Positions 1-8,633 of a stretch of 53,244 bases of DNA are shown in pieces. Numbering within the stretch: position 1 is the first letter of the stretch; every line of letters starts with the position of its first letter. Below the pieces are notes generated by a model. That model did not search any database and was not told the DNA's origin. It saw only the letters and a list, made by a program, of their open reading frames with translations. The translations under genes were made by a program, and so were the position numbers. Origin of the DNA: an uncultured Verrucomicrobiota bacterium (GTDB lineage: Bacteria; Verrucomicrobiota; Verrucomicrobiia; Verrucomicrobiales; DEV007); contig CACIUL010000017.1 in NCBI GenBank assembly GCA_902589825.1, positions 1 through 53,244 on the forward strand, given 5' to 3'.

Positions 1-464
1 TCGCGTTGCCTCAGGATCCTGATGTAAGGCGCCAGGCTGAGGGCTGGCATCGTGTGGGGAGCAATGTTGTAAAAGGTGCCTTCTGTGATTTACGCACCCT
101 GCTAAAGGTGCCCGGCGGGCTGGTCAAAGGGGATTATTCCATTTGGTGGGAGTCCCAGCCGAAGGCTTCTGTTTACCTCAACGGAAAGACATTACGTGCC
201 GTGGGGCAAGGGCAATGGAAGATTACCCCTGAAGCCATTCTGCCGGGGGACCTGAACCTGCTGGTGGTGCGTGTATCTGCCGATCGCGAGGTTTCAGGAA
301 AGGATTTTCCTTCACTTGGCCTTGGTAACCTTTCATTCTCCCTGCCTGAGAAACATTGGCAGCAGCGTTATTCCAGCAATCCGGAAGCTGAGGTTGCTTT
401 TCCCATCCCGCCACAGTTCGGTGCTCCCACCGACCTTATCCAGAGCTGGCCGATGCCGAGGTGA
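1..464 (+). CDS. C-terminal part of a beta-sandwich protein (5' truncated)
   Basis: An open frame enters from the left edge of the window, so only the last 150 or so residues are visible. The visible part alternates short hydrophobic strands with Gly/Asn turns (for example SIWWESQPKASVYLNGK and LNLLVVRVSA). This pattern resembles the jelly-roll or galactose-binding-like domains found at the ends of secreted glycoside hydrolases and esterases. No catalytic motif is visible. Its TGA stop overlaps the ATG of the following DUF3472 gene as TGATG, so the two are probably translationally coupled and act on related material. The carbohydrate link is inferred from the neighbours, not from a recognised family. 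Confidence 0.6.
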   Translation, partial: ALPQDPDVRRQAEGWHRVGSNVVKGAFCDLRTLLKVPGGLVKGDYSIWWESQPKASVYLNGKTLRAVGQGQWKITPEAILPGDLNLLVVRVSADREVSGKDFPSLGLGNLSFSLPEKHWQQRYSSNPEAEVAFPIPPQFGAPTDLIQSWPMPR

Positions 465-1675
465 TGGTATTCCTTTCTTGTAGTCGTTTAATGAATCTGA
501 TTCCTGTAATGTTATGCCCCAAGAAAGCCGGGAAGAGGCTTCTTGCCTTGGTTTTTCTGGCGTGTCCCCTGACTGGGCTTGCCGACGAGAATGCCGCTCC
601 CTCCTCGCATCTTGTCTTTGATGACAACTTCGATGGACACATCATCATTAATGAAGTTCGTGTGCCGAAGGATGGGGAAGCCAAATACACCTACTATGAA
701 ACCCTTGGTTGGCGGGGACGTGCTGCCGGGTATGCCGGGTTGCAGGCGCACCCGAGGGGTCATAACTATATTTTCTCTATTTGGGACCACAAGAGCCATG
801 CAGCTCCAATCAAGGCTGTTTACCATGGGGCGGGCACCATCACGGAGAAATTCGGAGGGGAAGGAACCGGCCTGAAATCGTGGAACTTTGAATTGGGGTG
901 GAAAACAGACACTTGGTATACACTTGCTTTGCGGTACTGGCCTGTAGGCGATCACAGTTTTTATGGTTATTGGGTGCGAAGTGGCGGGACTGGCCAGTGG
1001 ACTCACCTTGTGACCATGGATGTTGCGGCCAAGGAAGCCTTTTTTCAGGGAGGTACTGACGCGTTTATTGAGGACTGGCTTGAAACCGGTGTGCAACCGC
1101 GCACGGTTCATTATCGTGGGGGATGGAAGCGAAGAGCCAGTGGGGACTGGTTTGCCTTTGGAAGGGGCAGGTATTCGGTGAATTTCTGGGACCTGGAAAA
1201 GGGAAAGCGGTCCTTTAATTTCAGGACAAACTGGAATGGTGGAGTATCCCGGGACAAGGCGGGTGCTTTTTACTTTATGACTGCCGGAGGTCGGAATACC
1301 ACTCCCACGGCCAAAAATCCCTCTTGGCACGAAATTAAGCGCAGCAGCGTGAAGCCAGACTATGCGCCGATCAGGGTCCGATCTGCAGGGTTACGTCTGG
1401 TGGATGGGAAATTGAGCACCGGGAGAATGTTAAAGGTGCATTGGGAGAATGATCTTTCGACCCTCCCCCAGTTTGGTTTTACTGTGACTGTATCCGACAG
1501 GATTTCCGGAAAGGAAGGATACCTGGCAAGCTTAACAAGGGTTGAGCCGCATACACGGGAAGTGCTCATTCCTCTCCCGGCAAACGTGGACTTGAAGCAA
1601 CTGGTTGCCCGTTTGCAATGTCGCGACATTATGGATAACCAATCCAGCGTGTTAACTGTCAATTTTGAGGAATAG
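464..1675 (+). CDS. Secreted DUF3472 domain protein
   Basis: This is a protein of about 400 residues with a basic N-region and a hydrophobic stretch (LLALVFLACPLTGLA) that looks like a signal peptide cleaved near residue 40, so it is probably exported. The body carries the DUF3472 pattern: GYAGLQAHP, a FSIWDH segment, GTITEKFGGEGTG, then a W-rich strand region with TWYTLALRYWP. DUF3472 proteins are often found in polysaccharide-degrading loci of Bacteroidetes and Verrucomicrobia and their biochemical role is not established. I chose ATG 464, overlapping the upstream stop; ATG 491 or 509 would give a more compact signal peptide. It is convergent with the DUF1080 gene that follows. Confidence 0.8.
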   Translation: MVFLSCSRLMNLIPVMLCPKKAGKRLLALVFLACPLTGLADENAAPSSHLVFDDNFDGHIIINEVRVPKDGEAKYTYYETLGWRGRAAGYAGLQAHPRGHNYIFSIWDHKSHAAPIKAVYHGAGTITEKFGGEGTGLKSWNFELGWKTDTWYTLALRYWPVGDHSFYGYWVRSGGTGQWTHLVTMDVAAKEAFFQGGTDAFIEDWLETGVQPRTVHYRGGWKRRASGDWFAFGRGRYSVNFWDLEKGKRSFNFRTNWNGGVSRDKAGAFYFMTAGGRNTTPTAKNPSWHEIKRSSVKPDYAPIRVRSAGLRLVDGKLSTGRMLKVHWENDLSTLPQFGFTVTVSDRISGKEGYLASLTRVEPHTREVLIPLPANVDLKQLVARLQCRDIMDNQSSVLTVNFEE

Positions 1676-1709
1676 GCTGCCCCATGCGGAGCAGGTTTCC
1701 TTGTCCTGC

Positions 1710-2453
1710 CTAGCTCTTGGTAAGCCTGCGGATCTTGAGGTTTCGATACCAGCAGGGATCCTTATGGTCAGTGAGGAGGATATGGCCGGGGACTTTCTTT
1801 CCGAAACCAGGGTATTTCCTGAATTTGGTCTTCTTTACACGGTTCATGATAACCGGGCTTCCGCATTGATAGTCGAGTACCTTCCTGCCATTAAGCCAGT
1901 GTTCGCAATGGTTGCCGCGCACAAGGATTCTTGAGCGGTTCCATTGTCCCATTGCCCTATTGGGTTTGTCCTTTGCCGGCTTAGCAAGCAGGTAGAAGGA
2001 GGCATTGGAGGAATAAGGGTCCTTCACGATGGCATCATCGATCATCTGGTATTCGTGGCCAACGGCGGTACCGCGTTCTGAAGTGATAAAGTATTTCACT
2101 CCATTGTTGCCCCTTTCCTGCAGTTTCCATTCCCAGGAAAACTCGAAGTCCTCATAGACATCCTTGGTCATGATATTTCCTGACCGCACCCCTGCAGGTT
2201 TATGCAGGGTGTCCTTCTCGATTTGCCATCCGGTAATCTTCTCCGTTGCCGAGCCATAACGCCTCCAGCCTTCAATGGTCATGCCGTCAAAGAGAAGCTT
2301 CCATCCTTCTGCTTTTTCGTTCTGGGTCAGGAAATTAGCGGGAGTTTCCTGTTTACCGTTTTGCTTTGTGCCGGGATTGGCCCCACAAGGATCAATGCCA
2401 GCGACCAGCAGCAGCAGGTATTGAAAGGATGATGGCAGGAATGGTTTCATCAT
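1710..2453 (-). CDS. Secreted DUF1080 (3-keto-disaccharide hydrolase-type) protein
   Basis: A 247-residue protein. The N-terminus has a hydrophobic export segment (FQYLLLLVAGI). The rest is a single DUF1080 concanavalin-like sandwich: the entry motif EGWKLLFDGMTIEGW, then DFEFSWEWKL, NNGVKYFI, a HEYQMIDD strand, the WNRSRILVRGNHCEHWLNG core and the closing GHILLTDH. DUF1080 is annotated as 3-keto-disaccharide hydrolase and is greatly expanded in Planctomycetes and Verrucomicrobia. The substrate here cannot be read from sequence. The protein probably acts outside the cytoplasm, which fits the DUF3472 neighbour. It lies downstream of sod on the same strand, 114 bases away. Confidence 0.85.
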   Translation of the reverse strand: MMKPFLPSSFQYLLLLVAGIDPCGANPGTKQNGKQETPANFLTQNEKAEGWKLLFDGMTIEGWRRYGSATEKITGWQIEKDTLHKPAGVRSGNIMTKDVYEDFEFSWEWKLQERGNNGVKYFITSERGTAVGHEYQMIDDAIVKDPYSSNASFYLLAKPAKDKPNRAMGQWNRSRILVRGNHCEHWLNGRKVLDYQCGSPVIMNRVKKTKFRKYPGFGKKVPGHILLTDHKDPCWYRNLKIRRLTKS

Positions 2454-2567
2454 TTCTTTTTAATGCCGATCTCAATCACCGCAGCGGGTTGCTACCCGGT
2501 GGCTGGGAATGAGTGACCAATTTGAAACTGGTGGTGACAAAACTGTCCTGTGCTGGACGAGATGACT

Positions 2568-3176
2568 TTAAGTTGCCGCATCAAAACGCGCTGAGATTGC
2601 ATCCCAGTCGACCACGTTCCACCATGCGTTGATATAGTCAGGGCGCAGGTTCTGGTAATTGAGGTAATAAGCGTGTTCCCATACGTCACAGCCAAGGAGG
2701 GGAGTGTTGCCATCCATTACCGGGCTGTCCTGGTTTGGCGTGGAACTGACCACAAGGGCACTGTTGGCGATGCTGAGCCATGCCCAGCCACTGCCGAAAC
2801 GGGTCATGCCAGCCTTGGTGAATTCTTCTTTGAAGGTGTCAAAGCTGCCAAACGTGGAGTCAATGGCATCGCCAAGGGATCCGCTCGGCGCCCCGCCCTT
2901 GCCCGGCCCCATGCTGGTCCAGAAAAGTGAGTGGTTGGCGTGTCCACCACCATTGTTGCGCACCGCACCGCGGATTTCCTCAGGCACGGCATCCAGGTTG
3001 GCGATGAGTTCGTCGATGGACTTGGCTTCAAGCTCAGCATTGCCGGCAATGGCGTTGTTCAGGTTGGTGACGTAAGCATTATGGTGCTTGCCGTGGTGGA
3101 TTTCCATCGTGCGTGCATCAATATGGGGTTCGAGTGCGTCGTGGGCGTAGGGAAGTTCGGGAAGTTGGTGAGCCAT
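2568..3176 (-). CDS. sodB: Superoxide dismutase, Fe/Mn family
   Basis: A protein of 202 residues that converts superoxide to hydrogen peroxide and oxygen in the cytoplasm. It has the family start [10 protein letters not shown], the first metal histidine in [10 protein letters not shown], the second in [10 protein letters not shown], and the Asp/His pair in [12 protein letters not shown] near the C-terminus. The frame continues open upstream to 3314, but the extra 46 residues overlap the preceding small gene and match nothing in the family, so I placed the start at 3176. Fe, Mn or cambialistic use cannot be settled from sequence; the [10 protein letters not shown] and RFGSGWAWL segments lean toward Mn. 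The symbol is a family-level choice and sodA is equally possible. Confidence 0.93.
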   Translation of the reverse strand: MAHQLPELPYAHDALEPHIDARTMEIHHGKHHNAYVTNLNNAIAGNAELEAKSIDELIANLDAVPEEIRGAVRNNGGGHANHSLFWTSMGPGKGGAPSGSLGDAIDSTFGSFDTFKEEFTKAGMTRFGSGWAWLSIANSALVVSSTPNQDSPVMDGNTPLLGCDVWEHAYYLNYQNLRPDYINAWWNVVDWDAISARFDAAT

Positions 3177-3258
3177 AATTTCTGTTTTTTTGTCAGGATT
3201 GATACCAGCAAGGAGAGTGCATAAAGCGCCAAGGGTCAAGCCCGCAAAGCAGGCAGCT

Positions 3259-3507
3259 TTAGTGCCCCCTTTCCTGCTCAATAAATGCCAAGGCCTTGTC
3301 AAAGCTTCCGCCACTCAGGAAATGCTCAAGCCTAGGTGGAATCCTGCCCTTAAGGCCCTCATGCTCGAGCTGAATTGCCTCAAAGGCCCCTTTGAGGGCT
3401 TTGAGGTGAGCCTTTGGATCCCGGTCACGGAAACCATGATCAGCGATGATGGTTCGCCTTTTTCTCAATAGGAGAGCGAGAGGATCAAGAAGGGTGGTCT
3501 CTGCCAT
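3259..3507 (-). CDS. Small conserved-looking protein upstream of superoxide dismutase
   Basis: An 82-residue protein that I do not recognise as a characterised family. It is charged and probably helical throughout, with a basic RKRRT patch near residue 16, a [17 protein letters not shown] segment and a C-terminal [12 protein letters not shown] helix. It has no signal peptide or membrane segment. It ends 82 bases upstream of the dismutase start on the same strand, so co-transcription is likely. Its regular amphipathic composition argues for a real gene rather than a shadow frame. Function unknown. Confidence 0.55.
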   Translation of the reverse strand: MAETTLLDPLALLLRKRRTIIADHGFRDRDPKAHLKALKGAFEAIQLEHEGLKGRIPPRLEHFLSGGSFDKALAFIEQERGH

Positions 3508-3602
3508 GTTGGTGATAACTTATCCGGTTGCGGAATTCGGCCTTACTTTATTAGCGGAATCTCCATTGATCTTTTAGCAAACAAGCGGGAATATTTCAAC
3601 TG

Positions 3603-5342
3603 ATGGAAATCCATGAGTATTTCACGTATGTTGATTGGCTGGTGGTTTTTGGCTATCTCGCCCTGACGACCTGGGTCGGCCATGCAATGCGGGGCAAGCA
3701 GGGCACCATCAAGGACTTCTTCCTCGGGGGACGCTCAGTGCCTTGGCCGGCAGTGAGCGGTTCCATTATTGCCACTGAAATAAGCGGGGTGACATTTATC
3801 GGCGTGCCGGGCACATTGTTTGCCCTGCATGGTGATTTCACTTACCTGCAATGGGCTATCGGTTCCATTATTGCCCGGGTGATTGTCGCGGGATTTTTTG
3901 TGCGCCTGTATTACCAGAGGGAAATCTACAGTCCGTATGACTTCATGGGGCTACGTCTTGGCTTGAGTGTCAAGACCCTGGCAACGATATGTTTCACCAT
4001 TGGCAGCATCCTGGCGCAAAGCGTACGCGTGTTAGTGGCTGCAATCCCCTTAAAGGTTGTCACCGGGATGCCGCTCTGGGTCTGTATCGTGATCATTGGC
4101 CTGTTTGCCATAGGCTGGACCCTCATGGGTGGGATGCGCACGGTCATATGGACGGACGTGATGCAGTTTGCACTGTTTCTCCTTGGTGGTGTGATCGCGT
4201 TGATATGGTTGATTGGTGGCATTGAGGGAGGCTGGTCCGCGATGATGGAGACAGCGGAGCAATTTGGCCGCACGCGTATCCTTAATCCGGAGTTTGGTCT
4301 CGGGGCGGACTTGCAATTCACCTTGTGGGTAGCGCTTTTTGCCGTGCCATTTCAGAACTTGGCGGTTTTCGGAGTTGATCAGCTTGCCGCACAGCGCATG
4401 TTCTGCTGCAAAAATGCCCGTGCTGCCGGCAAGGCCATCCTTTTCAGTTCCCTTGGGCAGTTGGTGACCCTGCTGATGTTGCTGATTGGCGCAGCACTCT
4501 TTGTTGACAAGCATCAGTCGGGTTTTGGAGATCAGGAGTTAGCCACTGTTTTCGCGACAGGAGTGGAAAATGTCCAGGATATCAGGGATGCAGCCACTTT
4601 CGCAGAGCATCCTGGAATACACCCGCTCAATGAGGTGGAACGGCGATCTGATGTCATTGTGCCTGGAAGCGTTAAGATTTCCGATGATAAATCCTTTTCA
4701 GGTAATTCGGACTATATTTTTCCGATATGGATTGTCTTGGCCCTGCCAGTTGGCTTGAGTGGATTGATCCTGGCAGGGGTTTTTGCGGCAGCTATTTCCA
4801 GTCTCGATTCTATCCTTGCTGCGCTCAGTCAGACAACGCTGTCCCTTTTCTATCATCCCGAGAGGGGCGATGTGCGACTTTCCGAGCAACAACTCATGTC
4901 CCGTTCGCGCTTGCTGGTCGTTGGATGGGGTGTGGCATTGACTGCATTTACCCTATTACTGGCCGTTGCCCGTGAAGATGCCATTCTGCCGCTCGCCTTC
5001 GGGATGACGACTTACACGGTTGGCCCCTTGCTGGCATTTTTCCTTTGCGCCATGATCGGGCGGGGCTCATTCCGGGGTCTTCTCATCGGCTCCCTGATAT
5101 CTTTCCTGGCTGTGATGTTTGTGCGCACCGATATTTGGAACTTGCTAACCAAGGCAGGGTTTATTTCTGCTGAATCACTGGCCACTCTTTTTACCTATGA
5201 GCTCAACGCCTCGGGTGATGGGGTGAAATCAGTTTATTGCTTCGTCTGGATGTGGCCACTGACTTGTTGCATTACCCTAGGGGTAGGGTTGTTAGTGCCC
5301 GCCGGAAAAGGTGGTGTCCAGCGCATGCCTTCCTCGCATTGA
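3603..5342 (+). CDS. Sodium:solute symporter (SSS family)
   Basis: An inner-membrane carrier of 579 residues with about 13 hydrophobic segments, the usual topology for the SLC5/SSS family, which imports sugars, amino acids or organic acids with sodium. Near the N-terminus it has the family entry motif FFLGGRSVPWPAVSGSIIAT followed by SGVTFIGVPG, and a second signature region around PVGLSGLILAGVFAAAISSLDSILAALS at residues 380-410, where sodium-site residues lie in this family. A soluble insertion of about 50 residues (near 310-365) is predicted between membrane segments. The substrate cannot be assigned, though proximity to carbohydrate-related genes makes a sugar plausible. A hairpin at 5382-5401 may end the transcript. 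Confidence 0.9.
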   Translation: MEIHEYFTYVDWLVVFGYLALTTWVGHAMRGKQGTIKDFFLGGRSVPWPAVSGSIIATEISGVTFIGVPGTLFALHGDFTYLQWAIGSIIARVIVAGFFVRLYYQREIYSPYDFMGLRLGLSVKTLATICFTIGSILAQSVRVLVAAIPLKVVTGMPLWVCIVIIGLFAIGWTLMGGMRTVIWTDVMQFALFLLGGVIALIWLIGGIEGGWSAMMETAEQFGRTRILNPEFGLGADLQFTLWVALFAVPFQNLAVFGVDQLAAQRMFCCKNARAAGKAILFSSLGQLVTLLMLLIGAALFVDKHQSGFGDQELATVFATGVENVQDIRDAATFAEHPGIHPLNEVERRSDVIVPGSVKISDDKSFSGNSDYIFPIWIVLALPVGLSGLILAGVFAAAISSLDSILAALSQTTLSLFYHPERGDVRLSEQQLMSRSRLLVVGWGVALTAFTLLLAVAREDAILPLAFGMTTYTVGPLLAFFLCAMIGRGSFRGLLIGSLISFLAVMFVRTDIWNLLTKAGFISAESLATLFTYELNASGDGVKSVYCFVWMWPLTCCITLGVGLLVPAGKGGVQRMPSSH

Positions 5343-5381
5343 AGGCGTCATCCCGGTGCGCATTGGTTAGTATTTCAGGAA

Positions 5382-5401
5382 GGGAGAATGTCATTCTTCC
5401 C
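5382..5401 (+). terminator. Hairpin after the sodium:solute symporter
   Basis: Inverted repeat GGGAGAAT / ATTCTTCCC with a GTC loop and one bulged T, 40 bases after the symporter stop. It is not followed by a clear T-tract, so it may be a weak terminator or an RNA-stabilising hairpin. Confidence 0.35.
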
Positions 5402-5538
5402 CGCATTGGTTAATGTCGGCGAGGTGAGGGAATCCGGGTCAGTTTATTTATGGTGGTTGGGAGGATTGTGGTATCGGCAGAAATCTGCTCGAATTTAAAA
5501 TCAACGGTAATTTTTTTGTTTTTTGAACCAATTATCCT

Positions 5539-5547
5539 TGTGGAAAA
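5539..5547 (-). promoter_or_regulatory. DnaA-box-like site
   Basis: TGTGGAAAA, which on the minus strand reads TTTTCCACA and matches the relaxed DnaA box TTWTNCACA. It is the only good match I found upstream of dnaA and it stands alone. Autoregulation of dnaA is plausible; a single box does not establish an origin. Confidence 0.4.
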
Positions 5548-5814
5548 CATACGATTTTATCTAAGATCGGGAGCTGGTGGAAATTTCTTTTTTTCGTGAC
5601 CTGTCCTCTTGCTGGCATAAGGGCAGTTTTTTAGGGGGAGATTATCACCGCAACCACACCATTTAAGACTCTCAACACCAAGGGGGGGCGAGTTTTCTTA
5701 TTTAAAATTACCGTTTCCGGTGCACGCAAAACAGCCGGGAATTTGAAACAATTATAAATGAAGATTTTTACCAGTAAACACCATCAAAATCACTCTGTGA
5801 GAGGAGCCGTAGCT

Positions 5815-5847
5815 ATGCATTTGATTCTTTCACTGGCGGTTATTTGA
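5815..5847 (+). CDS. Ten-codon leader ORF overlapping the dnaA start
   Basis: A short frame, MHLILSLAVI, starts at ATG 5815 behind a good Shine-Dalgarno sequence (GAGGAG at 5801-5806, eight bases before the ATG). Its TGA stop overlaps the dnaA ATG as TGATG at 5845-5849. The dnaA start itself has no well-placed ribosome site because its upstream bases are inside this frame. The arrangement suggests translational coupling of dnaA to a leader peptide. The peptide may have no function of its own. This is inference from spacing and overlap. Confidence 0.45.
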   Translation: MHLILSLAVI

Positions 5848-7265
5848 TGGCAGATCATCTGAACACGATCTGGAAGGAAATCTGCTTCAAGGTTAAGGAG
5901 CAGGTGAGTGCTGATACATTCAGGCGCTGGTTCTCGTCAACACAACTGATTGAGGCAGACGAAACCCGTTTGCTGGTGCGCGTTCCAAACCATATTTACG
6001 GGCTGTGGATTGATTCCAACTATATTGCCATTCTTAATCACGCTGTTGTTGGCGTACTTGGTGAAGCACGCAAGGTCGAGTGGCAACCACTTGGCTCGGT
6101 TCACAAGGAGCCCGATCCAGAGGAATCCCTTGCAGTCGGCGAGGATGCAGGGGTAAAGGTTGCAGCCAGACAGCAAAAGCCGCCAGAGCGGGCCAAGGTT
6201 GCGACTCCGCACCCATTGACCAGTGTTGAGAAGTCCATCAAACGCGCGGGACTTAACCGCAACCACAGGTTTGATGCATTTGTGATAGGGTCCAACAATG
6301 AGTATGCGGCAGCAGCAGCTCGTGCTGTTGCCAATGGTCGCTCGGACGGCTATAACCCTCTGTTCATATGGGGTGGACCGGGCCTGGGGAAGACACATCT
6401 TTTGCATGCCATTGGGCAGCAGTATTTGCTTGAAAACGGCAAGGCCAAGGTTGTCTACATGACGTGCGAGCAATTCACCAATGAGTTCATCGAGTCTTTG
6501 CAGAACAACACCCTTTCCAAGTTCAGGAACAAATATCGCAAGGCAGACCTTTTGCTCGTCGATGATATTCATTTCCTTGCAGGCAAGGAAAAATCACAAG
6601 AGGAGTTCTTCCATACCTTCAACATGATCTGTGATGGGCAGCGTCAGATTGTGCTGACCAGTGATCGGCCTGCCAATGAGATATCGGATTTGGAGGAAAG
6701 GATTGTTTCCCGTTGCGAATGGGGTTTGACCGCCGGGTTGCAATTGCCCGATGTGGAGACACGCCTGGCAATCCTGCGCAAGAAGATGGCCATGTGGGAT
6801 GTCACCCTTGAGGATCGTATCGTGGAGTTTCTTGCGGACCGGATTCGCAAAAGTGTCCGCAGGCTTGAAGGTGCCATGATGCGTTTAGCCAGTTATTCGT
6901 CATTGAGTGGCAAGGCCCTTACCGATGAGGTTATCGAAGGTTTGTTGAAGGATATCCTGCGTGAGGAGGGGCGGAGAAGGATTACTATCCAAGCCATCCA
7001 GAAGGAAGTGGCGTTGCATTTTGATGTGCGTATTGCCGATATGACTGCCCGTGGCCGGAAGGCTGACATTGCCTTTGCCCGCCAGGTTGCCATGTATTTA
7101 TCCAGGACAATGACGGATCATTCACTGGTTGAGATTGGCCGGGCATTTGGCCGCGATCACGGAACCATCATCCATGCTGTGCGCAAGGTGGAGAAGCGGC
7201 TGGAGGAATCGAAGGAGGTCCGTCAGAAAATCAGTATCCTTGGCGGCCGACTTTCAACGGTTTAA
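5847..7265 (+). CDS. dnaA: Chromosomal replication initiator DnaA
   Basis: A 472-residue AAA+ initiator that binds DnaA boxes, melts the origin and helps load the helicase. Domain I (about 1-85) has the typical WKEICFKVKEQVSADTFRRWF start. A variable linker of about 45 residues follows. The AAA+ domain begins near 135 with a FDAFVIGSNNEYAAAAA segment, Walker A GGPGLGKTHLLHA near 175, Walker B LLLVDDIHFLAGK and sensor residues around LTSDRP and SRCEWGL. Domain IV at the C-terminus carries the DnaA signature GRAFGRDHGTIIHA, which contacts the box. The start is ATG 5847, directly coupled to a short upstream frame. dnaN follows after 216 bases, the classic order. Confidence 0.98.
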   Translation: MADHLNTIWKEICFKVKEQVSADTFRRWFSSTQLIEADETRLLVRVPNHIYGLWIDSNYIAILNHAVVGVLGEARKVEWQPLGSVHKEPDPEESLAVGEDAGVKVAARQQKPPERAKVATPHPLTSVEKSIKRAGLNRNHRFDAFVIGSNNEYAAAAARAVANGRSDGYNPLFIWGGPGLGKTHLLHAIGQQYLLENGKAKVVYMTCEQFTNEFIESLQNNTLSKFRNKYRKADLLLVDDIHFLAGKEKSQEEFFHTFNMICDGQRQIVLTSDRPANEISDLEERIVSRCEWGLTAGLQLPDVETRLAILRKKMAMWDVTLEDRIVEFLADRIRKSVRRLEGAMMRLASYSSLSGKALTDEVIEGLLKDILREEGRRRITIQAIQKEVALHFDVRIADMTARGRKADIAFARQVAMYLSRTMTDHSLVEIGRAFGRDHGTIIHAVRKVEKRLEESKEVRQKISILGGRLSTV

Positions 7266-7481
7266 AGCCCCCTGATTTTTCTGCGCAATCTGATTTTTCC
7301 AATAATTTACCGGGAAATTGGCTTTGATACGCATTTCAGGCGTCCTTCTCAGCCGATGTTGTCCAGTTTGTATTAGACACCCCCGATTTTTCAGTGCAAT
7401 ATCGCTCGATTATTTTGGTTTCCTTAATGGTCTGCATGGGTGATTATATGCGGGAAAGGGACAAAGAATCTTCTATTCAGC

Positions 7482-8579
7482 ATGAAATTTACTATCACAA
7501 AGGAGGATTTCCTCGAGGGATTGCAGCAGGTTCAGCATGTGGTAAGCAGTCGAACAACACTGCCTATCCTTTCAAACGTGTTGATTGAGGCTGATGGCAA
7601 TTCGTTGCGCCTGACAACCACGGATCTTGATGTCGGTGTAACGGGTTCTGTCAAGGCCAAGGTCAAGCAGTCGGGATCAACTACTCTTCCTGCCCGGAGA
7701 CTGGCAGGTATCGTGAGGGAGTTGCCCGCCAACGAAGTCAGCGTTGAGGTGGATTCCAAGAACACCGCATCGATTCGCAGCGGTCCGAGTTTCTTCAAAA
7801 TACTCGGTCTGGCCAAGGACGAATTCCCGCCTCTTGCCACTTTTGAGGATGCCAATGAATACAAGATCAGTCAGGCTGTTCTCAAGGATGGGTTGAAGAT
7901 GACCTCCTATGCTATTTCCACTGATGAAACCCGCTACGTTCTCAATGGTATCTTCTGCTCGTTCAAGGGTGGAACCCTGACGCTTGTTGCCACTGATGGT
8001 CGCAGGCTTGCCATGGTTGAGAACGACATTGAGTTCCCGGAGAGCCGTGAAACCGAGGTGATTGTGCCGACCAAGGCAGTTAGTGAATTACAGCGGCTAT
8101 TGATGGATAAAGGTGATGTGAAGATATCCATAAGCGAGTCGCAGATCGCCTTTGAGCTGAACGACAATCTTCTGGTCAGCAAGTTAATAGAGGGAAACTA
8201 TCCGAATTATCGTCAGGTGATTCCGGAAGAGACCAAGGAACGCATTACCCTGGAGCGGGAAACTTTCCTGAGCACGGTGAACCGTATCTCGTTGCTTGCT
8301 AATGAGAAATCCAACTCGGTCAAGTGTGTTTTCGGGGCAAACAAGATTGATGTCACGGCAAATTCTCCTGATGTAGGGGAGGCATCCGAGACGATCGATG
8401 TAGCCTATAAAGGTTCGGAATTCTCCATAGCTTTCAACCCGGATTTCCTGATGGCACCGTTAAGGAACCTGGATACTGACGAGATCTTTCTGGATCTGAT
8501 TGATGAAATGAGTCCTGGGGTGATTAAAACCGAGGGATCTTTCCTCTATGTTTTAATGCCCATGCGGGTCAGCCAGTAA
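7482..8579 (+). CDS. dnaN: DNA polymerase III beta sliding clamp
   Basis: A clamp protein of 365 residues that forms a ring around DNA and tethers polymerase III and other partners. It starts with the family-typical MKFTITKEDFLEGLQQV. Three similar clamp domains of about 120 residues follow, with the conserved LPILSNVLIEA strand early, YVLNGIFCSF in the middle, and the C-terminal YVLMPMRV, which forms part of the partner-binding pocket. Upstream in-frame codons to 7440 exist but are not family-like, so I set the start at ATG 7482. No strong ribosome site is visible; AAAGGGA lies about 20 bases upstream. It is convergent with hisH. Confidence 0.97.
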   Translation: MKFTITKEDFLEGLQQVQHVVSSRTTLPILSNVLIEADGNSLRLTTTDLDVGVTGSVKAKVKQSGSTTLPARRLAGIVRELPANEVSVEVDSKNTASIRSGPSFFKILGLAKDEFPPLATFEDANEYKISQAVLKDGLKMTSYAISTDETRYVLNGIFCSFKGGTLTLVATDGRRLAMVENDIEFPESRETEVIVPTKAVSELQRLLMDKGDVKISISESQIAFELNDNLLVSKLIEGNYPNYRQVIPEETKERITLERETFLSTVNRISLLANEKSNSVKCVFGANKIDVTANSPDVGEASETIDVAYKGSEFSIAFNPDFLMAPLRNLDTDEIFLDLIDEMSPGVIKTEGSFLYVLMPMRVSQ

Positions 8580-8633
8580 ACTGTTGGCATTGGCTGTTGC
8601 CCCAGGTCTTCCATTCCTTTGGCAAGATCGCTT

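Larger units (their letters stand above)
5343..5814. other. AT-rich gene-free region upstream of dnaA
   Basis: No credible gene is seen here apart from the tiny leader ORF beginning at 5815. The left part carries a hairpin (5382-5401) bracketed by two copies of CGCATTGGTTA (5359-5369 and 5402-5412). The middle is AT-rich with T-runs and one DnaA-box-like site (5539-5547). The right part has a G7 run near 5681-5687. It could hold the dnaA promoter and part of the replication origin, but a cluster of consensus DnaA boxes is not present, so the origin assignment is weak. Confidence 0.5.

Noticed and set aside
512..1330. Long minus-strand frame of 272 codons inside the DUF3472 gene
   Set aside because: Shadow of the real gene in another frame; its composition is proline/serine/arginine-rich with no family features.
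3177..3314. N-terminal extension of superoxide dismutase with a hydrophobic stretch
   Set aside because: It overlaps the preceding small gene, and the family-typical start [10 protein letters not shown] lies at 3176, so a secreted form is not supported.
5343..5846. Replication origin
   Set aside because: Only one DnaA-box-like site is found, and no phased boxes or clear unwinding element; kept only as a possibility.
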